Source: Deinococcus sp. Arct2-2 (GTDB taxonomy: Bacteria; Deinococcota; Deinococci; Deinococcales; Deinococcaceae). From it: DNA of 44,841 nucleotides. A program made the translations under genes and the position numbers. The DNA is taken from NCBI RefSeq assembly GCF_004801315.1, contig NZ_SSNW01000047.1, positions 1-44,841 of the forward strand, written 5' to 3'. The notes beneath the pieces were generated by a model, which saw nothing but the letters and a program-made list of their open reading frames with translations, searched no databases and was not told the DNA's origin. How positions within the stretch are numbered: the stretch's first letter is position 1; each line of letters starts with the position of its first letter. Shown here piece by piece: positions 41,537-44,841 of this stretch.

Positions 41537-41850
41537 CGTGGTGTTGCCTTCCTCCAGGGCCGGGGATGGGGAGGGGTGGCCTGAGATTCAGGCCACCCCT
41601 TCCGAAACAACTCACCACGTCTGGAACGCTGGTTTCTGATGTTTTCTTCTGGTCGAGGCAGCGCTGGTGCGGGCATGAGGGTGAAGGTTCGTGATGCGGG
41701 CGTGCACACTCCGGAATTCTTGAGCGCGCCCCTGCCGCCCCAACCCCTGATGACTTCGCTCCTGTGGCCGAGTGGATCCGTGTTCTTGCTCCATCAGGTG
41801 AGTGCACCGGGCCGTGGAGAGCACCAGCAGGTGATCGCCGCCTTTCAATC
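41537..41850 (-). mobile_element. IS6-family remnant: right end and last ~78 transposase codons
   Basis: The right-end repeat is partly kept (GTGGTGTTGCCTT near 41538-41550). The 13-bp hairpin of the element follows at 41572-41600, then the transposase end in reverse: HARITNLHPHARTSAAST, AFQTW. It matches the tail of the copy at 11284 (FLSLHARTLNFHHHTRTSVS, AFQTW) with many differences, so it is older. The left part is gone. It abuts the OsmC gene. Confidence 0.8.
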
Positions 41851-42268
41851 ATAAAACCTCAACTGTTGGTTGGGTCTCCACACGGAACACGAGATTCACC
41901 GCTGGGCGCAAGGTGTTGGACACGATGCAGGCCCGGTCGGACATCACCACCAGCTTCTCGAGCACGTCGAGATCCTCAGTCTGGGCATTCACCGCCACCT
42001 CAATGTCACTGAAGCGGCTCGGCGCGGACGCCAGCGTGCCTGTGACCTGTAACCGCACGCTCTGAATGTTGGCGTTGCGGGCCTGGATGGCCGCCAGTAA
42101 ATTGCTCATGAAGCAGCCGCCGAGCGCCACCAGCAAGTGCTCACCGCCCATCATGCCTTGGTCACTGCCCTCTTTGTCCAGCGGGCGATCGATCACCACC
42201 CGGTGGGTTCGGGCTTGGCCCAAGGACGTGGACGGACCCGTTTGATGAACACTGACTTGGATGTGCAT
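41849..42268 (-). CDS. OsmC-family peroxidase-like protein
   Basis: The product has 139 residues from the ATG at 42268. Upstream in-frame codons give unconvincing sequence. The first catalytic Cys is in GGEHLLVALGGCFMSNLLAA, the second in VVMSDRACIVSNTLRPAVNL, as in OsmC/Ohr thiol peroxidases that remove organic hydroperoxides. The Ohr/OsmC-typical Arg is not resolved by eye. The IS6 remnant touches its 3' end. It appears complete. Confidence 0.82.
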   Translation of the reverse strand: MHIQVSVHQTGPSTSLGQARTHRVVIDRPLDKEGSDQGMMGGEHLLVALGGCFMSNLLAAIQARNANIQSVRLQVTGTLASAPSRFSDIEVAVNAQTEDLDVLEKLVVMSDRACIVSNTLRPAVNLVFRVETQPTVEVL

Positions 42269-42500
42269 GCGGAAGTATGGCACCCTGATGTGACCCCTGG
42301 TTCTCGGTCGAGGCCACCACCATCCGATCCTGGTGGCCACTCCAGCAGATGGCCCCTGAGAACAACCGTTTGTGCACCTGCGGCATGGATCTTCTCCGGT
42401 GAACAACAGACCCCTTGAATTTGCCGCTGGGGTTCAGTTCTGAAGCACGTCCACCCCTCATTTCCGTGTAGCACAGATCCGTTTCAGAGCACACCAGCCC

Positions 42501-43724
42501 TTAGACGTCGCTCAGATCAGGCCTCAGCATCAGCAGGCCGCGTGTGGCGTCCGCGAGGGCCAGGTGTCCACCCGGCAGGGCAGCGATGTCCATCGGGGTG
42601 CCGAAGGTGCGCTGGCGAGCCACGCGGAAGGTGGCGAGGTCGACCACACTCACCGTGCCGCCCCGGTCGGTCAGGTAGGCTTGGCCGTCCATCACGCTGA
42701 ATTTGTCCGGATTCCCCTTCAGCTTCAGCGTGCGCTTGATCTGTCCGTCTTCGGCCAGTTCCAGCAGGCGGCCCTGAACATCCAACACCAGTACGCCGCC
42801 CGACCACTCGGCAAGGCCCACCGGTGCGCCGCCCACCGCGTAAGTGTCCAACACCTGCCCACCATCGACTGACAGGACAAAGACTTGCCCGGTGGCATGA
42901 CTTGTTGCCAGTAGACGGTTCCCGACGTGCAGCACAGCGTCCATGCATTCGGCTTGGGGCATGGGGGTGGCTTTGGCCAGAACCCGGCGCGTAGTGGCCG
43001 AGTCGTTTGGGCCGCCGAACACCAACAGTTCCCCGCTGGCCGCTGTTTTCACAAACACGCGGCCACCCTCTACGGCCAAGCCTGCTGCCCCGCCCGGTGT
43101 AGGGTAGCGGCGCTCTATGTTCCCCTGCGCCACGTTCAGCACGATCAACTGGTTGTTGGCGGCGTCCAGGAGATAGGCGCGGCCCTGTGCGTACACGGCT
43201 TCGGTAAACCACGCGGGCTGGGGTGTCTCCATGCTCACGCGGCGCAATTGGCCGCCCGCCGAGCGAATCGTCAGGGGAGCGCCAGAGCTTTTGCTGGAGG
43301 CGAACACCACGCTGTCTCCGGCGCTCACCACCACATCGGCCCGCGTGGGCGCAGGCTGGGGCCACAGCACAAAGGCGGCGACGGCGGCAGCCAGTCCAAG
43401 GCTGGTGGGCAGCCAGAGGGCAAGGTTTGGGCGCTGGCGTGCGTCGGACCTGTGTACTGTGGTAGATGCCTTGGCGCTGTTCAGCACACGCGCACGCAGT
43501 TCGGCAGGTGGGGCGAGTTCGGGGGCAGCTTGCAGCACGCCGCCCAGCACTTGCCGCAGTTCGGCGGCCTCACGCTGGCAGTCGGCGCAGGTTTGAAGGT
43601 GTGCCCGCACGCGCTCCGTTTCCGCTTCAGAGGCGATGCCCAGCAGCACGGCGCTCAGGTCTTCGCGGCAAGCTTCACAGTCTGAATTGTTGATGCCCTG
43701 TCCGCTCCATTCCTGCCCGTTCAT
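42501..43724 (-). CDS. Anti-sigma factor with an extracytoplasmic beta-propeller
   Basis: The product has 407 residues. Zinc-finger anti-sigma domain with C16, C19, H42, C46, C49 (NSDCEACRED, then RVRAHLQTCADCQREAAEL), a membrane helix at about 102-122 (ALWLPTSLGLAAAVAAFVLW), then a large outer part (about 125-407) made of repeated propeller-type strands (RAYLLDAANNQLIVLNVAQG, NRLLATSHATGQVFVLSVDG, QAYLTDRGGTVSVVDLATFR). Anti-sigma factors with such a propeller outside are less common and could sense a bound ligand or partner. Its ATG overlaps the sigma factor stop (ATGA). Confidence 0.88.
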   Translation of the reverse strand: MNGQEWSGQGINNSDCEACREDLSAVLLGIASEAETERVRAHLQTCADCQREAAELRQVLGGVLQAAPELAPPAELRARVLNSAKASTTVHRSDARQRPNLALWLPTSLGLAAAVAAFVLWPQPAPTRADVVVSAGDSVVFASSKSSGAPLTIRSAGGQLRRVSMETPQPAWFTEAVYAQGRAYLLDAANNQLIVLNVAQGNIERRYPTPGGAAGLAVEGGRVFVKTAASGELLVFGGPNDSATTRRVLAKATPMPQAECMDAVLHVGNRLLATSHATGQVFVLSVDGGQVLDTYAVGGAPVGLAEWSGGVLVLDVQGRLLELAEDGQIKRTLKLKGNPDKFSVMDGQAYLTDRGGTVSVVDLATFRVARQRTFGTPMDIAALPGGHLALADATRGLLMLRPDLSDV

Positions 43725-44320
43725 AAGCTCTCTCCCTCCTCGCCCAACACGCCGCGCAGACGGTCTAGCGCGTATTTCAGCCGGCTTTTGACCGTACCTA
43801 CCGGAACCGACATGGCCGCCGCGATGTCTTCGCGCGTTTCTCCCCGGAAAAAGGCCCGCTCCACCGTTTCGCGCTGCACGGGCTTAAGGGTATGCAGCGC
43901 GGCCCTGATCTGCTCGGCGCGGGCGCGTTCCTCGGCTCTGACCTGCAAGTTCACCCGCTCATCGGGGAAGGGGAGGGGCAGTCCTTCCGAGTCGTCTATC
44001 GGCAGAGTAGGCCGCCCGCCACGCAGCTTGGAAATGGCCGCATGGCGCACCACGGTCAGAAAAAAAGTGGGAAACGAGGCCCGCGCCGGATCAAAGAGCC
44101 CCGGCTTTTCCCAAACCTTCAGGAAGGCGTCATGGACAATATCCTGCGCCTGAGCCGCGTCTTTAAGGATGTACGACGCAATACCGTAAGCGGCGCGGCT
44201 GTGGCGGTCATAGAGAGTGGCCAGAGCCGCCTCGTCGCGTCGGGTAAAGCGGGCCAGCAGCGCTAAGTCAGATTCGTCCGGCAAGGACTGAAGGCTGGAC
44301 ACCTGCTCGCTGGGGCGCAT
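43721..44320 (-). CDS. ECF sigma factor
   Basis: The product has 199 residues from the ATG at 44320. In-frame ATGs further up (44407) add 29 poor residues. Region 2: LYDRHSRAAYGIASYILKDA and AQDIVHDAFLKVWEKPGLFD. Region 4: LKPVQRETVERAFFRGETRE followed by DIAAAMSVPVGTVKSRLKYA. Belongs to the sigma-K-like group that works with zinc anti-sigma partners. Its partner is the overlapping downstream gene. The 466-base spacer upstream (44321-44786) has no other gene that I can support. Confidence 0.9.
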   Translation of the reverse strand: MRPSEQVSSLQSLPDESDLALLARFTRRDEAALATLYDRHSRAAYGIASYILKDAAQAQDIVHDAFLKVWEKPGLFDPARASFPTFFLTVVRHAAISKLRGGRPTLPIDDSEGLPLPFPDERVNLQVRAEERARAEQIRAALHTLKPVQRETVERAFFRGETREDIAAAMSVPVGTVKSRLKYALDRLRGVLGEEGESL

Positions 44321-44730
44321 CACCGACACACTAACCGAAACCGCTACCAGAGCGCCGACGCCGCGTCGCCTGTGCAGGTGCAAACCTGCCCCGTACACGC
44401 TCAACATCTTGGCCCACGCCTCATCCTCATGCTAACCTATACGTCTGCCGCACCAGAAAAGTTCAGAAAGAAGGCCACTCAGACGGAACTATTGATTCTG
44501 ACCTGACTGGGCAACACTCTGGGGAAATTGAGCTGGAAGGTCAACCTCCCCCGCTGCTGACGCAACGCCCCCTTTCAAGGTGGAGACTTAACGGCTGTAG
44601 TGCTCCCGTTTCAGGGGGCTGCCTGCGAAGCAGATTGGGGGGTGCCCGGAATCGCCATTACTGAATGGTAGGTGAACTTGGTCTCCATTAGATGTTGCCC
44701 AGCCGCACTGGATGCACCCGCACGCACAGC

Positions 44731-44760
44731 AGGCCCGGACCTCCTGCTCTGTCCGGGCCT
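44731..44760. terminator. Perfect 10-bp hairpin after a gene at the window edge
   Basis: AGGCCCGGAC (44731-44740) and GTCCGGGCCT (44751-44760) are a perfect inverted repeat with a 10-base loop, 27 bases after the stop of the partial gene at 44787. It likely ends that transcript, though no T run follows. Confidence 0.7.
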
Positions 44761-44786
44761 GCCGTCCTCCCAACCAACGGGAGCGT

Positions 44787-44841
44787 TTACTTGAAGCGGA
44801 AGACGATGGGGCAGTTGACGATGATGCCCGACGACCCGAAC
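44787..44841 (-). CDS. C-terminal end of an unidentified gene (partial)
   Basis: Only 17 codons are in view, ending FGSSGIIVNCPIVFRFK at a TAA (44787-44789). The final NCPIVFRF-type strand resembles the end of TonB-like C-terminal domains, but so short a piece cannot be assigned. The hairpin at 44731-44760 lies behind it. The gene continues beyond the right edge of the window. Confidence 0.45.
   Translation of the reverse strand, partial: FGSSGIIVNCPIVFRFK

Noticed and set aside
44588..44773. 61-codon minus-strand frame with several cysteines near the right edge
   Set aside because: No ribosome site, poor composition, and it lies over the terminator hairpin of the partial gene.

Overview
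The window looks like accessory DNA of a Deinococcus-type bacterium, possibly a plasmid, megaplasmid or chromosomal island. The basis is high GC, start/stop overlaps of the ATGA and GTGA type, multidomain GAF and GGDEF/EAL signalling proteins, ECF sigma/anti-sigma pairs, M29 aminopeptidase and CHRD/cupredoxin secreted proteins. There is no rRNA, tRNA or housekeeping marker, so this assignment is an inference.

Left part (1-7.0 kb). The window opens inside the left end of an IS6-family element. Next come an unrecognised protein with a replication-protein-like tail, a gene-poor stretch (1.4-2.4 kb) full of perfect inverted repeats and 15-27 bp direct repeats, and a small protein resembling the helical DNA-binding half of ParB. 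Together these look like a plasmid partition or replication control region. A soluble double-GAF histidine kinase follows, then a cassette of very small overlapping genes (a VGG-motif protein, a zinc ribbon and others) ending at a strong two-way terminator.

Scar region (7.4-12.3 kb). An intact PAS-GGDEF-EAL protein is followed by a junkyard: a CheB-like C-terminal fragment, a diverged tandem duplication of a truncated gene, a truncated IS6-type transposase, a full-length (810 bp) but frameshifted IS6-type element, a gene tail cut by that element and another transposase tail.

Catabolic locus (12.3-25.9 kb). Nine genes on the minus strand (dipeptide-type binding protein, two permeases, ketopantoate-reductase-like, Gfo/Idh/MocA, DUF885, RraA-like, SDR, M29 aminopeptidase) diverge from three on the plus strand (second DUF885-like metallopeptidase, IclR regulator, M24 pita-bread hydrolase). 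Almost every junction is a 4-8 base overlap. A perfect 15-bp IclR-type palindrome lies in the divergent promoter region. This appears to be one uptake-and-degradation pathway for an unidentified peptide- or amide-like compound.

Transport region (25.9-31.7 kb). An IS4-type fragment, a truncated DUF421 protein, a CPA1 Na+/H+ antiporter, an ArsB/NhaD-type transporter coupled to a 57-residue one-helix protein, and an ABC-2 exporter. The two transport operons carry closely related hairpin leaders.

Right part (31.7-44.8 kb). A decayed LysR gene and a cut beta-propeller gene precede four secreted or lipid-anchored proteins (YVTN propeller, Ig-like lipoprotein, CHRD-cupredoxin, CHRD lipoprotein). 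These converge on an ECF sigma/anti-sigma pair. Then come a cut membrane protein, an 18-cysteine copper-storage-type protein, CcdA, a thioredoxin-like protein, an IS6 remnant, an OsmC protein and a second ECF sigma factor with an unusual propeller-bearing anti-sigma factor. The window ends in the last codons of an unidentified gene.
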